A stretch of DNA of 64,000 nt from Bacteroidia bacterium (GTDB lineage: Bacteria; Bacteroidota; Bacteroidia; Chitinophagales; Saprospiraceae), in contig JAUIKE010000012.1 in NCBI GenBank assembly GCA_030430845.1, positions 1 through 64,000 on the forward strand, written 5' to 3'. The number at the start of each line of letters is the position of its first letter. Position 1 is the stretch's first letter. A program made the position numbers and the translations under genes. The notes under the pieces were generated by a model, which did no database searches, was not told the origin of the DNA, and saw nothing but the letters and a program-made list of their open reading frames with translations. Below are positions 1 to 7,293 of this stretch, piece after piece.

Positions 1-246
1 TCCATAATCCAGCCCCAGGCGAATAGTGGATTGATCGAGGCCGAAAAGCTCATAAGCCCCTCCGTTCAGGCGCCCGAAGCGATGGGAGATCAAAAACTCC
101 AATTCTCCTTCCCACAGCGTTTCCACCGAATGGCCATTGATGATGCGAGTACCTCTGAAAAGGTGGGCGACGTATTGGATATCTTCTGATTGAGAAAAGG
201 CAGTGGCGGGAATCAGGAACAAGCATAAAATAGTAATGGATCTCAT
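1..246 (-). CDS. DUF5777 family outer-membrane beta-barrel protein (C-terminus cut by window edge)
   Basis: Eighty-two N-terminal codons are visible, starting at the ATG whose complement lies at 244-246; the ORF track missed it because it runs off the window. A signal peptide ends near residue 19 (ATAFSQ). The following GTRIINGHSVETL, ISHRFG and YELFGLDQSTIRLGLDYG segments are those I associate with DUF5777, a Bacteroidota barrel family often found beside small cytochromes. It is the last visible gene of a minus-strand group of three cytochrome-like genes, 31 nt after the preceding one. The family role is unknown; a link to periplasmic redox chemistry is inferred from the neighbours only. Confidence 0.8.
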   Translation of the reverse strand, partial: MRSITILCLFLIPATAFSQSEDIQYVAHLFRGTRIINGHSVETLWEGELEFLISHRFGRLNGGAYELFGLDQSTIRLGLDYG

Positions 247-277
247 TATTTTTGATTTATTTAGGCCGCTGAAAAAA

Positions 278-661
278 CTAATTATTCTGTGCTCCGGAAT
301 CGATCCAGGCTTTCAGTTTCTGAATGTCACAAGACGGGATTTTACGTGTCCCTACCGGCATCGGGACATATCCCGCAGCATGATTGGCAGAGCCATACAG
401 CGAGCCGTCTTTCGCATACTTCACCGCCTGTTGATAGCCCACCAGATTAATTCCGCCCTGCTGGTCAGCTGGTCGGTGGCAGCTTACACAATATTGATCC
501 AGGATAGGCACAATATCGGTCGTAAAGGATATCGTCGTGAATTCACAGGGCTGGTCATCGAGATATACGAATAGGTCTTCTTTGTTGTCATAATAGCAGG
601 AAGACAGTGCCAGAAACAGCAATACACAGGGGGATAGCTTAATTATTTTGTGCACCTTCAT
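278..661 (-). CDS. small cytochrome c-like lipoprotein
   Basis: A 127-residue protein. I chose the internal Met (MKVHKII) over the ORF-track start because it gives a proper lipoprotein signal with lipobox LALSSC near residue 21; the longer form has 12 extra hydrophilic residues. One canonical heme-attachment motif CVSCH lies in the middle, and a Met in YVPMPVGT could be the distal ligand. The C-terminal CDIQKLKAWIDSGAQNN resembles the end of the upstream protein (IQQIENWINEGAQNN), so the two probably arose by duplication. The start overlaps the upstream gene by 23 nt, supporting co-transcription. Likely a periplasm-facing lipid-anchored electron carrier. Confidence 0.75.
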   Translation of the reverse strand: MKVHKIIKLSPCVLLFLALSSCYYDNKEDLFVYLDDQPCEFTTISFTTDIVPILDQYCVSCHRPADQQGGINLVGYQQAVKYAKDGSLYGSANHAAGYVPMPVGTRKIPSCDIQKLKAWIDSGAQNN

Positions 662-1346
662 TGATCCAGTTTTCGATTTGTTGAATAATACAATCACTTA
701 CCTTTGGCGTACTCAGGGGCATGGCAACAAAGCCGTTTTCATGTTTCATACTACCAAGCAAAGAGCCATTTTTCACATAGGGTAAAATATCGTTGTAGGT
801 TTCCAGGTTGACGTTTCCCTGAGCCGAAGCCTGGCTATGACAGCCAATGCAATAGGTTTTCAGTAAGGGATAAATGGAATTTGAAAAACCGGAAAGTGCC
901 GGATCGCAGGGTGTGCCGCAGCTAGTGTTCTTGGCTCCCTGCTCGATCCAGGTTTTGATTAAAGCTATTTCATCCCCCGTCAGAGGCTGATGGGGCGGTG
1001 GCGGCATGATATCGTCCTGATCCTTTTCGGTGATTGATTCATACAGTTCACTATCGCCGGGTTTGCCGGGTTTGACCTCTTTGAGAATATGTTCGTAATT
1101 ATCCAATACCACATCGTCCTCTGCCGAAGCGGCATCATGGCATCCACTGTAAGCACAGCTAGATACGATGAGGGGTAAAATTTCGCCCTGAAAAGAAACG
1201 ATGCCCTCCGGGCAGGCTTCGCTGCCGGCCTGGGTGTTGGGGTCCGTCAAGTCACCGCCTATGAAAATAGGATCGGTTTGGCAAGCATTGATCATCATCA
1301 GGCTGATCATGATCATTTGCCCGATCAAAATTTTAGAAAACCGCAT
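639..1346 (-). CDS. two-domain cytochrome c-like lipoprotein
   Basis: A 235-residue protein with signal peptide and lipobox-like MINAC near residue 22. Two homologous domains follow. The first carries CAYSGCH, where four rather than two residues separate the cysteines; the second carries a canonical CIGCH. Each domain ends with an I-x-x-W-I-x-x-GA(K/Q)N helix, and each has a Met-containing loop (DIMPPPPH, FVAMPLST). The second domain is close to the single domain of the downstream protein. The first domain may bind heme through a CX4CH motif or may have lost heme. Probably a periplasmic or surface electron carrier; partner unknown. Confidence 0.75.
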   Translation of the reverse strand: MRFSKILIGQMIMISLMMINACQTDPIFIGGDLTDPNTQAGSEACPEGIVSFQGEILPLIVSSCAYSGCHDAASAEDDVVLDNYEHILKEVKPGKPGDSELYESITEKDQDDIMPPPPHQPLTGDEIALIKTWIEQGAKNTSCGTPCDPALSGFSNSIYPLLKTYCIGCHSQASAQGNVNLETYNDILPYVKNGSLLGSMKHENGFVAMPLSTPKVSDCIIQQIENWINEGAQNN

Positions 1347-1397
1347 ATTTAAAATGTTTGGGGATGGCCTCGGGGAGCAGGCATCATCCAGTGATTA

Positions 1398-2414
1398 TCA
1401 TTGATTGGCTTTGTGTTCGATATAGGACCGAAGGTCTTCTACTTGCTGTTTACTCATCCGCTCGAGTGGGTAGTGCGGCATATACGGACGATGGCCGGGT
1501 ATCGCGTAAGTACCATAGGCAATGATCTGATAAAGAGAAAAATGAGAATCTTTTTCGATCATTTTGCTGAGATGTCGGAAACTCAGCCTGGATTCATCTA
1601 ATATATAATGTGAAACGCCTCCGCTTTTATGGCAATACAAACAGCTGAGCTCATATAAGTCCTTCCCTTTGGCAAGATCTCCCTCAAGCCCTTCGTATCC
1701 TTCTTTTTTGCTATAGGGAGCATCAAAAAAATGAGCCGGCGATCTTTGCATATAAAAGCTTTTGATCCATTGGATCAATTCCGGATGGCTTTTTGAGTCA
1801 GCAATCTCTTGATTTAACCTGATCAGATCTGCTTCGCTCATACCCAAGTCTTTTAGGGTAAACTCTAAGCTCCAATAATAAGCAAGTACCGCTTCTAATT
1901 CCCAATCTTCCATTAGCCGGCCCTGTGAACACTGGATGGCACACAGCTGAATGGATTGCTTAAGGTCACGGTGGGCTTTTAGAACGAGGGTGTCACCATA
2001 TTTTTTCACATAATCATCATTGTACCAGCTTTCGCGATTGACAATTCCTTTAAAAGTAGAGCCCTGAAGGAAAGGAATACCCTTTGCTTTTACATATGGA
2101 AGTCGTGTTTCCGGGTCGCTAAACCTCAGGTCAGGGTCCTCCTGCTCAATGTTATGACAGCTTGTGCAGGCATAATACTTACTGACATAAGAGGATCGTT
2201 TTCCATTTGGAGCAATTGTGCGCCCTAATTTCACAATTTCTTCTCCACGTTTTATATCCATTGGTGTGTACTTGCGATAATGCGCCGGCACACTGTCACT
2301 TAATGCCATTAACACTTCTGCTACACTGCTGTCAGGTTCCCAGATTTTTATAGGCATCTGATTACTCAGAAACAGGACCGTTAAGGCAAGCAAAATTGTT
2401 GAAATGAGTTTCAT
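1398..2414 (-). CDS. diheme c-type cytochrome
   Basis: A 338-residue exported protein with an N-terminal hydrophobic signal (MKLISTILLALTVLFLSN). Two canonical heme motifs are present: CTSCH near residue 83 and CLYCH near residue 260. The region between them is mostly helical with FLQGSTFKGIVNRESWY and a CAIQCSQG stretch. It is first in a minus-strand run with the two cytochrome-like lipoproteins and the DUF5777 barrel; gaps are 51 nt then overlap. This suggests a periplasmic electron-transfer or oxidase-accessory module. I cannot assign the electron donor or acceptor; a SoxA/SoxX-like role is possible but not shown. Confidence 0.75.
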   Translation of the reverse strand: MKLISTILLALTVLFLSNQMPIKIWEPDSSVAEVLMALSDSVPAHYRKYTPMDIKRGEEIVKLGRTIAPNGKRSSYVSKYYACTSCHNIEQEDPDLRFSDPETRLPYVKAKGIPFLQGSTFKGIVNRESWYNDDYVKKYGDTLVLKAHRDLKQSIQLCAIQCSQGRLMEDWELEAVLAYYWSLEFTLKDLGMSEADLIRLNQEIADSKSHPELIQWIKSFYMQRSPAHFFDAPYSKKEGYEGLEGDLAKGKDLYELSCLYCHKSGGVSHYILDESRLSFRHLSKMIEKDSHFSLYQIIAYGTYAIPGHRPYMPHYPLERMSKQQVEDLRSYIEHKANQ

Positions 2415-2591
2415 TTGTTCTTTTTGTTCATGAAAAGTCCAGGGTACCTTGTGACATTTCAGGCACCTAAATCATTAGAATATCTCCGAATAAATTCCTA
2501 CTGGTGGTTTGCTAATTATGGATCAACAAGCTTTCATTCCATTTACTTATCAGTACGCTTCAATGGCTGCAGGGGGTTGCGTCGAAAAAAA

Positions 2592-3878
2592 TTAAAAACT
2601 ATAATGAAGGCCAACTTTTCCACCAAAATGGCTGATCCGGTTAATCTGTTCCAGGTTTTTATCAAAATTCTGGAAGCGAAATCCTTCCAGGCTGGCATTG
2701 AGCCCTTTCCCCAGGTAGAACTCCAGACCCACACCGAATTCGAGGTTTTTAATGGAAACTGAGGTCATATTAAAGCTCAGATTTCTATAATACTCTCCAG
2801 CACTTCCTCTAAACTCATACTGCAATTCCGGGCGAACGGCCCTTATGCCGGATATTCCTATTCCAAGATAGGGCTGTATGGATTTTGTAGAGTGGAAGGT
2901 ATAGATAAGTCGCAATGGTATTCTTGCGAAAGAATAATTTGCCTTTATTTCCTCTAGCTCGTCCCCAGGATTATCCGGCGAGATAAGCGGGTAATTATCA
3001 AAGTGATCGTCCTCTTTTTCTTCAAACTCAATTCCAATTTGCTGAAAGCCTGTACGCAATCGCCACCGCCTTGACAGCATCAAGTCCAGGTTAGCCTCCC
3101 AAATAAGGGCACTCAGATGTTCTTCCAGGGCAGCAGTCCCCACAAAAGCGCCAAGTTGTACACCTTGCACGAGGGGCTTGCGTATCGGCCTTGTTTGTGG
3201 ACTTGAGAAATAAGAAACGGATCGAATTTTTTCACTTGCAAAACCATTTTCCATCAAAAACGATGGCTCGGGTCCGTTAATGGTATGCATCGGTGACCAT
3301 GAGCGGGTATCAATATCATTCTCAGTTTGCTCCGGAAATGAAGAGGAGAAGCGCAGGTCCCCCAGAGTGATCCGGCCGTTTTTAATTTGATCCAGAAGCG
3401 TTTCTTTTGATTTTGGAAGACTGCCGGGTTCATAGAAAAAAGGGGGAACAGCCGCTGTGAACGGATGTTGGTTATCCCAATTGGCGGTCCAGGACACACC
3501 ATTGGTTGTCCAATAATTTGGAGCTAAGAAGGGCTGTTCACCTCCTTGCGTGATTATGGTTTTTGTGTAAATCGTATCGAAATGATAGATAGTATGATGT
3601 TGAGTAATCGTGTCTATTTGTCGACTTTTTAATTGTAGAGTAATGTCATCCAGTTTATTGTTTAAGTTTTGAAATTTCATGAAAAAAAAGATCATTCCAC
3701 TGGCAAAAGGTAAGATCAAAAGGGGAATCCACCACCACCAGGGTACCCGCCAAGGGTGGCGGCCATAGGCCTGATCCAGGCGAGTGCGCATATCGTCAAC
3801 GGCCTGTTTGGACGCTTCGAAGGGCGGACTATTCTCCAGTATATTTTTCAGATCTTTATCAAATTGATGCTCATCCAT
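2592..3878 (-). CDS. sigma-factor partner: single-pass membrane protein with beta-barrel-like C-terminal domain
   Basis: A 428-residue protein whose start overlaps the end of the ECF sigma gene by 8 nt, so the two are translationally coupled. Residues 1-44 are charged and probably cytoplasmic. A Trp-rich transmembrane segment (PWWWWIPLLILPFASGMIFF) covers about 46-66, followed by a short coiled coil (FQNLNNKLDDITLQLKSR). A disordered linker leads to residues about 235-428, which look like an OmpA/PorT-like barrel (LRLIYTFHS, YLGIGISGI, FGVGLEFYLG). The placement fits an anti-sigma regulator, but a barrel-like domain behind an inner-membrane helix is unusual. Function inferred from context. 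Confidence 0.7.
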   Translation of the reverse strand: MDEHQFDKDLKNILENSPPFEASKQAVDDMRTRLDQAYGRHPWRVPWWWWIPLLILPFASGMIFFFMKFQNLNNKLDDITLQLKSRQIDTITQHHTIYHFDTIYTKTIITQGGEQPFLAPNYWTTNGVSWTANWDNQHPFTAAVPPFFYEPGSLPKSKETLLDQIKNGRITLGDLRFSSSFPEQTENDIDTRSWSPMHTINGPEPSFLMENGFASEKIRSVSYFSSPQTRPIRKPLVQGVQLGAFVGTAALEEHLSALIWEANLDLMLSRRWRLRTGFQQIGIEFEEKEDDHFDNYPLISPDNPGDELEEIKANYSFARIPLRLIYTFHSTKSIQPYLGIGISGIRAVRPELQYEFRGSAGEYYRNLSFNMTSVSIKNLEFGVGLEFYLGKGLNASLEGFRFQNFDKNLEQINRISHFGGKVGLHYSF

Positions 3879-4443
3879 TGTTCTCGGTTTTCAAGTTAAA
3901 GCCATTAGCCTGGTGAATGAGTTCCTGAAGTTTCATTCGAGCGCGTGCCAGGTTAGATTTTGAGGTTCCGATGGTAATGCCAAGGTGTTGGGAGATTTCC
4001 CGGTGCGACATCCCTTCTATCACATTCATATTAAAAACCAGTCGGTAGGCTGGAGGAAGATGATGGATCAACCGGATCACGTCCTCGTACTTCAGGTTTT
4101 CCAAGCCCAGATTCTGATCGTAGTCTTCGGATCTGGGTAACTGCCACTCTTCTTGGTTTTTATTAACCTTATGGTGTTTTCTATGATAGTCAATTGCTGC
4201 ATGGATCAGGATTTTTCGCAACCAGGGTTTGAAAGGGAAATCTTTTTTGTATTGATCTATTTTCAGGAAAACCTTTAAAAATCCATCATTCAAAATCTCC
4301 AGAGCCTCTTCCCTGCTATTGGCGTAGGGCAAAGCTACGCCCATACCATAGCTGTAAAAATGTTCATACAGCTTGATCTGACTGGCTCGATTGCCTTTTC
4401 GGCAGCCGGCAATGAGAAATTCTACATTGATGGACCTGGCCAT
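3871..4443 (-). CDS. ECF-type RNA polymerase sigma factor
   Basis: A 190-residue sigma-70 family protein of extracytoplasmic-function type. Region 2 spans about 25-90 (LNDGFLKVFLKIDQYK, FPFKPWLRKILIHAAID) and region 4 about 120-175, with the helix-turn-helix MSHREISQHLGITIGTSKS. These are standard ECF features and the length is typical. The only apparent regulator is the overlapping membrane protein downstream, giving the usual sigma/anti-sigma operon order. Its regulon cannot be read from the window. Confidence 0.9.
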   Translation of the reverse strand: MARSINVEFLIAGCRKGNRASQIKLYEHFYSYGMGVALPYANSREEALEILNDGFLKVFLKIDQYKKDFPFKPWLRKILIHAAIDYHRKHHKVNKNQEEWQLPRSEDYDQNLGLENLKYEDVIRLIHHLPPAYRLVFNMNVIEGMSHREISQHLGITIGTSKSNLARARMKLQELIHQANGFNLKTENNG

Positions 4444-4558
4444 TTGGTTGTTTTGTTCAATAGTCCATACGGAAGATTGGTTTGGGAGGGTTGCGTGCTG
4501 GAGGATTTTTTCATTGTGAGAGGGAAGTAAAGGCGGTTTACCACCCCTCGCTATGGGC

Positions 4559-4615
4559 GATTTCTAAACCGCCCATAGCGCTTGGGTGTTATTTTTTTTG
4601 CAACTTTGCAGCTCT
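4559..4615 (+). promoter_or_regulatory. hairpin and -7-like element upstream of exodeoxyribonuclease gene
   Basis: The 201-nt divergent region between the sigma operon and the exonuclease gene contains an inverted repeat CGCTATGGGCG / CGCCCATAGCG (about 4549-4580) and then CAACTTTG at 4601-4608, a near match to the Bacteroidota -7 element TAnnTTTG, 37 nt before the start codon at 4645. A TTGG 15 nt upstream is closer than the usual -33 spacing, so only the -7 call is offered. Confidence 0.45.
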
Positions 4616-4644
4616 AAAACAAAATCAACCAAACAGGATTTGAT

Positions 4645-5415
4645 ATGGGTCAACGCATTATTTCTTACAACATCAACGGTATACGGGCCGGACTAAAAAA
4701 GGGCCTGGCAGATTGGATGCAGGAAGAGGATTTTGACATAGTTTGTTTTCAGGAAACCAAAGCTCAGCCTGAGCAGATTGATACCGGCACCTTTGAAGCT
4801 TTGGGATATCATCATTTCTGGCATTCAGCAGAAAAAAAGGGCTATAGTGGGGTAGGTACACTTTCCAAACATGAGCCGGACGATGTAATCCTGGGCTGCG
4901 GTATAGAAAAATATGATCGGGAGGGTCGTATTTTGCGCACGGACTTTGGAGAGGTAAGCTTACTCAATTGCTATTTCCCTTCAGGTACCACCGGCGATGA
5001 AAGGCAAGGTTTTAAAATGGAATTCCTGTCTGACTTTTACCGATGGATCCGGGAATTAAAGGCCGAGCGTCCAAACCTGATTATTGTTGGAGATTACAAT
5101 ATTGCCCATACCGAAATAGACATTCATGATCCGGTCCGAAACAAAACTAATTCCGGTTTTCTACCTGAAGAGCGCGAATGGATGAGCCAATGGTTTGACA
5201 GCGGATTTACAGATGCGTTCCGGCATTTACACCCTAAAAAAGTTCAGTACAGCTGGTGGAGTTACCGTGCCGGAGCCCGTAAAAACAATAAAGGCTGGCG
5301 GATAGACTACCAATCAGTTTCTGAGCCGCTGAAAGCCAAGCTTAAAAAAGCCTGTCAGCTAACGGATGCGGTTCATTCTGATCACTGTCCTGTATTTGTC
5401 GAGATAGACTTCTAA
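4645..5415 (+). CDS. xth: exodeoxyribonuclease III (AP endonuclease)
   Basis: A 256-residue exonuclease/endonuclease/phosphatase fold enzyme of full family length. It cuts DNA 5' to abasic sites and removes 3' blocking groups in base-excision repair. Motifs in order: SYNINGIRAG (Asn for metal/phosphate), CFQETKA (metal Glu), GDYNIAHTEIDIHDP (catalytic Asp and Asn), WRIDYQSVS and the terminal SDHCPVFVEID with the catalytic Asp-His. No signal peptide, so cytoplasmic. It is followed after 9 nt by an acetyltransferase and then an OM barrel gene, so the three may be one transcript. Confidence 0.93.
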   Translation: MGQRIISYNINGIRAGLKKGLADWMQEEDFDIVCFQETKAQPEQIDTGTFEALGYHHFWHSAEKKGYSGVGTLSKHEPDDVILGCGIEKYDREGRILRTDFGEVSLLNCYFPSGTTGDERQGFKMEFLSDFYRWIRELKAERPNLIIVGDYNIAHTEIDIHDPVRNKTNSGFLPEEREWMSQWFDSGFTDAFRHLHPKKVQYSWWSYRAGARKNNKGWRIDYQSVSEPLKAKLKKACQLTDAVHSDHCPVFVEIDF

Positions 5416-5424
5416 AACACAGGG

Positions 5425-5856
5425 ATGAAAATTCAGGAATCAGACTTAGAAACGGTGGTAGCGCTCAGCCTGCAAATACCTGAGATGGAAAACCCCTATC
5501 CCATCGAAGAATATCAAAAACGCCTGTATGACACAGCACACTTGATCCTCGTAGCGTTTGTGAATGAACAAGCGGTTGGTTTCAAAGTAGGTTATGAGCG
5601 AAGGGATCATTTCTATTCCTGGATGGGGGGTGTATTACCGGATTTTCGGCGCCAGGGGGTAGCCCAGGCTTTAGCCGACTATCAAGAAAATTGGGCGAAA
5701 AACCATGGGCATACAACCATTCAATTCAAAACACGCAACTATTTAAAGGGAATGTTGATCTTCGCACTGCAAAATGGTTTTCAAATCATAGATGTAGAAA
5801 GCCGACCCGACATACGAAATAACCGAATTTTATTAAGTAAACAATTAAACGAATAA
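5425..5856 (+). CDS. GNAT family N-acetyltransferase
   Basis: A 143-residue protein with the GNAT core. The acetyl-CoA binding motif A is visible as GGVLPDFRRQGVAQALADYQ, with the RRQGVA pyrophosphate loop, preceded by the beta strands around LVAFVNEQAVGFKVGY. The end of the domain has the typical NxF turn (ALQNGFQIIDVE). Substrate unknown. It starts 9 nt after the exonuclease gene and its stop codon overlaps the next start by one base (TAATG), so it is translated in an operon. Confidence 0.85.
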   Translation: MKIQESDLETVVALSLQIPEMENPYPIEEYQKRLYDTAHLILVAFVNEQAVGFKVGYERRDHFYSWMGGVLPDFRRQGVAQALADYQENWAKNHGHTTIQFKTRNYLKGMLIFALQNGFQIIDVESRPDIRNNRILLSKQLNE

Positions 5857-6746
5857 TGATAAAACACAGAGCGTTTTTGCTAGCAGCCGGACTGCTGCTT
5901 TTCAGCTGTGGCCTGACTGCCCAAAATTCTTTTTACGGTGGATTCAAAGCAGGAATGAATTTTGCCACTATCGATGGGCCCCTGGACTTGGGAAATAACG
6001 ATCAGGAATTGGAATCCTATTCATACACCACCGGATTTCATGTTGGGGTGAATTTCAACCTCAACCTGACGGATTACTTTGGACTTCGCGGAGAAGTCAT
6101 TTATGGACAAAAGGGAGCTGAATATGATTTTAGCGGTCAGTCTTTCATGCCTTTTTACCGGATTGATGAAATGGGGAGCATCATGGCCTCTGGAAGCAGA
6201 AATACGAAGTTAAGTATTACAAATACCTATATCGACCTACCGGTTTCTGCCTTTATCCGCTTCGGCCGGCTTGAACTATCCGGCGGGCTTAGCCTGGGAG
6301 TCTTAGTTTCTTCTCGCGCCGTGGGAGAAATTATCTTTAATGGAGTTTCTCCACAAGGCGAAAACGTCAATAATGTTGTATTCATCGTAGATGGAAGCTA
6401 CTCCGACACGGATGCCTTCGATGTCAACAATGCCGGCACCGCTGAGGAAATCCGAATTGACGGGCGCCGTGTTTTAATCCCCGAATCTATTGGTGCTTAT
6501 TACGATAATCCGAGCCCTGAAAAATCTCTGTTCAATACGCTGGATGCTTCCGTACAAGGGGGCTTATCCTTTTACCTCAACCAGGGCCTCTTTCTCAGCT
6601 TCAAAGGGTATTACGGGATCTCTGATATCAGCCGCAATGAGGCAGATTATTCCGTCCTTGAACTCAATAATGATCAAAGCCTGATCTTTAAAGAGGATGA
6701 CGATAAAAATATCACCCTTCAGGCGTCTGTAGGGTTTCATTTTTAA
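5856..6746 (+). CDS. PorT-like outer-membrane beta-barrel protein
   Basis: A 296-residue exported protein; the signal peptide ends near residue 22 (SCGLTAQ). The mature part begins YGGFKAGMNFATIDG, the common opening of Bacteroidota small barrels, and continues with alternating amphipathic strands (LRGEVIYGQKGAEYDF, YIDLPVSAFIRFG, LELSGGLSLGVLVSS). It ends with an aromatic strand VGFHF, the usual C-terminal barrel signal. The substrate or role is unknown. Its start overlaps the GNAT stop codon by one base. A minus-strand terminator lies immediately after its stop. Confidence 0.8.
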   Translation: MIKHRAFLLAAGLLLFSCGLTAQNSFYGGFKAGMNFATIDGPLDLGNNDQELESYSYTTGFHVGVNFNLNLTDYFGLRGEVIYGQKGAEYDFSGQSFMPFYRIDEMGSIMASGSRNTKLSITNTYIDLPVSAFIRFGRLELSGGLSLGVLVSSRAVGEIIFNGVSPQGENVNNVVFIVDGSYSDTDAFDVNNAGTAEEIRIDGRRVLIPESIGAYYDNPSPEKSLFNTLDASVQGGLSFYLNQGLFLSFKGYYGISDISRNEADYSVLELNNDQSLIFKEDDDKNITLQASVGFHF

Positions 6747-6775
6747 AAAAAACAGGGGGCCGCGAAGGCCCTCTG
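6745..6775 (-). terminator. rho-independent terminator reading leftward
   Basis: On the minus strand a GC-rich stem (CAGAGGGCC / GGCCCCCTG, one mismatch, 5-nt loop) is followed directly by eight T residues. The T tract is on the minus strand only, so it ends a leftward transcript, not the barrel gene. The only candidate upstream of it on that strand is the small peptide gene at 6854-6973. Confidence 0.75.
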
Positions 6776-6853
6776 TCTATTGCCCACCTTCAACATTTTC
6801 AACCAGGCCTGCTGGTTAAAAAATGATTTTAATAGCTACACTTTTTTCATTTC

Positions 6854-6973
6854 TTATACCGCATTGATGTCTGTTTCGACTTCTTCATCAGGGAAGGAGG
6901 GAAGAAAAAACAATGGCCCCCGATCTGTCTGTGATGAGCCTTTGTTCCGCTCATTCATTGTGATTGTTTTCAT
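6854..6973 (-). CDS. candidate small peptide gene (39 aa)
   Basis: Too short for the ORF track. An ATG at 6971-6973 opens a frame of 39 codons ending TAA: the peptide begins MKTITMNERNKG, has a proline/aromatic core GPLFFLPSFP, and an acidic tail ending ETDINAV. It has no signal peptide, no Cys, and resembles no family I recognise. Support is the complete frame with a Lys-Thr start typical of the clade, and a strong same-strand terminator about 80 nt downstream. It is divergent from the helical-repeat gene at 7294. It could be a regulatory or modified peptide, or the frame could be incidental in a small RNA. Confidence 0.4.
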   Translation of the reverse strand: MKTITMNERNKGSSQTDRGPLFFLPSFPDEEVETDINAV

Positions 6974-7293
6974 GTCATTTGGTTTTTCGTTTTTAATAAA
7001 TCAATTCTGACTACAAGTTAGGCTGTTTTTTTTCAGATGCGTAGACAGTGAGAAAGGACAATTATCGATTTTTATACCCCAAAACAAAGCCACATTTTCA
7101 CTCGAATAATTAATTATCAACATTTTATAAAATACAACCACTTATCTAAGCTCTCTTTTTTAGGCTGTTTTTTTTCCTTTTTTTTAAAAAAAAAGTGCTT
7201 TCCCTCCAGCGATGAGAGAGTTACTTGGGATACCGTAAATGTATTGTTACATTACTTGTGCAAGCCTACTTTTTCAAGGCTCAAATCAATAAA
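6974..7293. other. AT-rich divergent intergenic region with a direct repeat
   Basis: This 320-nt stretch separates the small peptide gene from the helical-repeat gene. A 17-nt direct repeat TTAGGCTGTTTTTTTTC occurs at 7018-7034 and 7160-7176. The repeat may be a regulator site or simply the poly-T remnant of an older element. A perfect poly-T/poly-A dyad follows the second copy near 7177-7195. No further gene is seen. Confidence 0.5.

Noticed and set aside
2415-2762. 115-aa plus-strand ORF
   Set aside because: Overlaps the 3' end of the sigma-partner gene on the opposite strand and has no features of its own.
6780-7010. 76-aa plus-strand ORF after the barrel gene
   Set aside because: It lies antisense to the small peptide gene, has no family features and starts in a terminator region.
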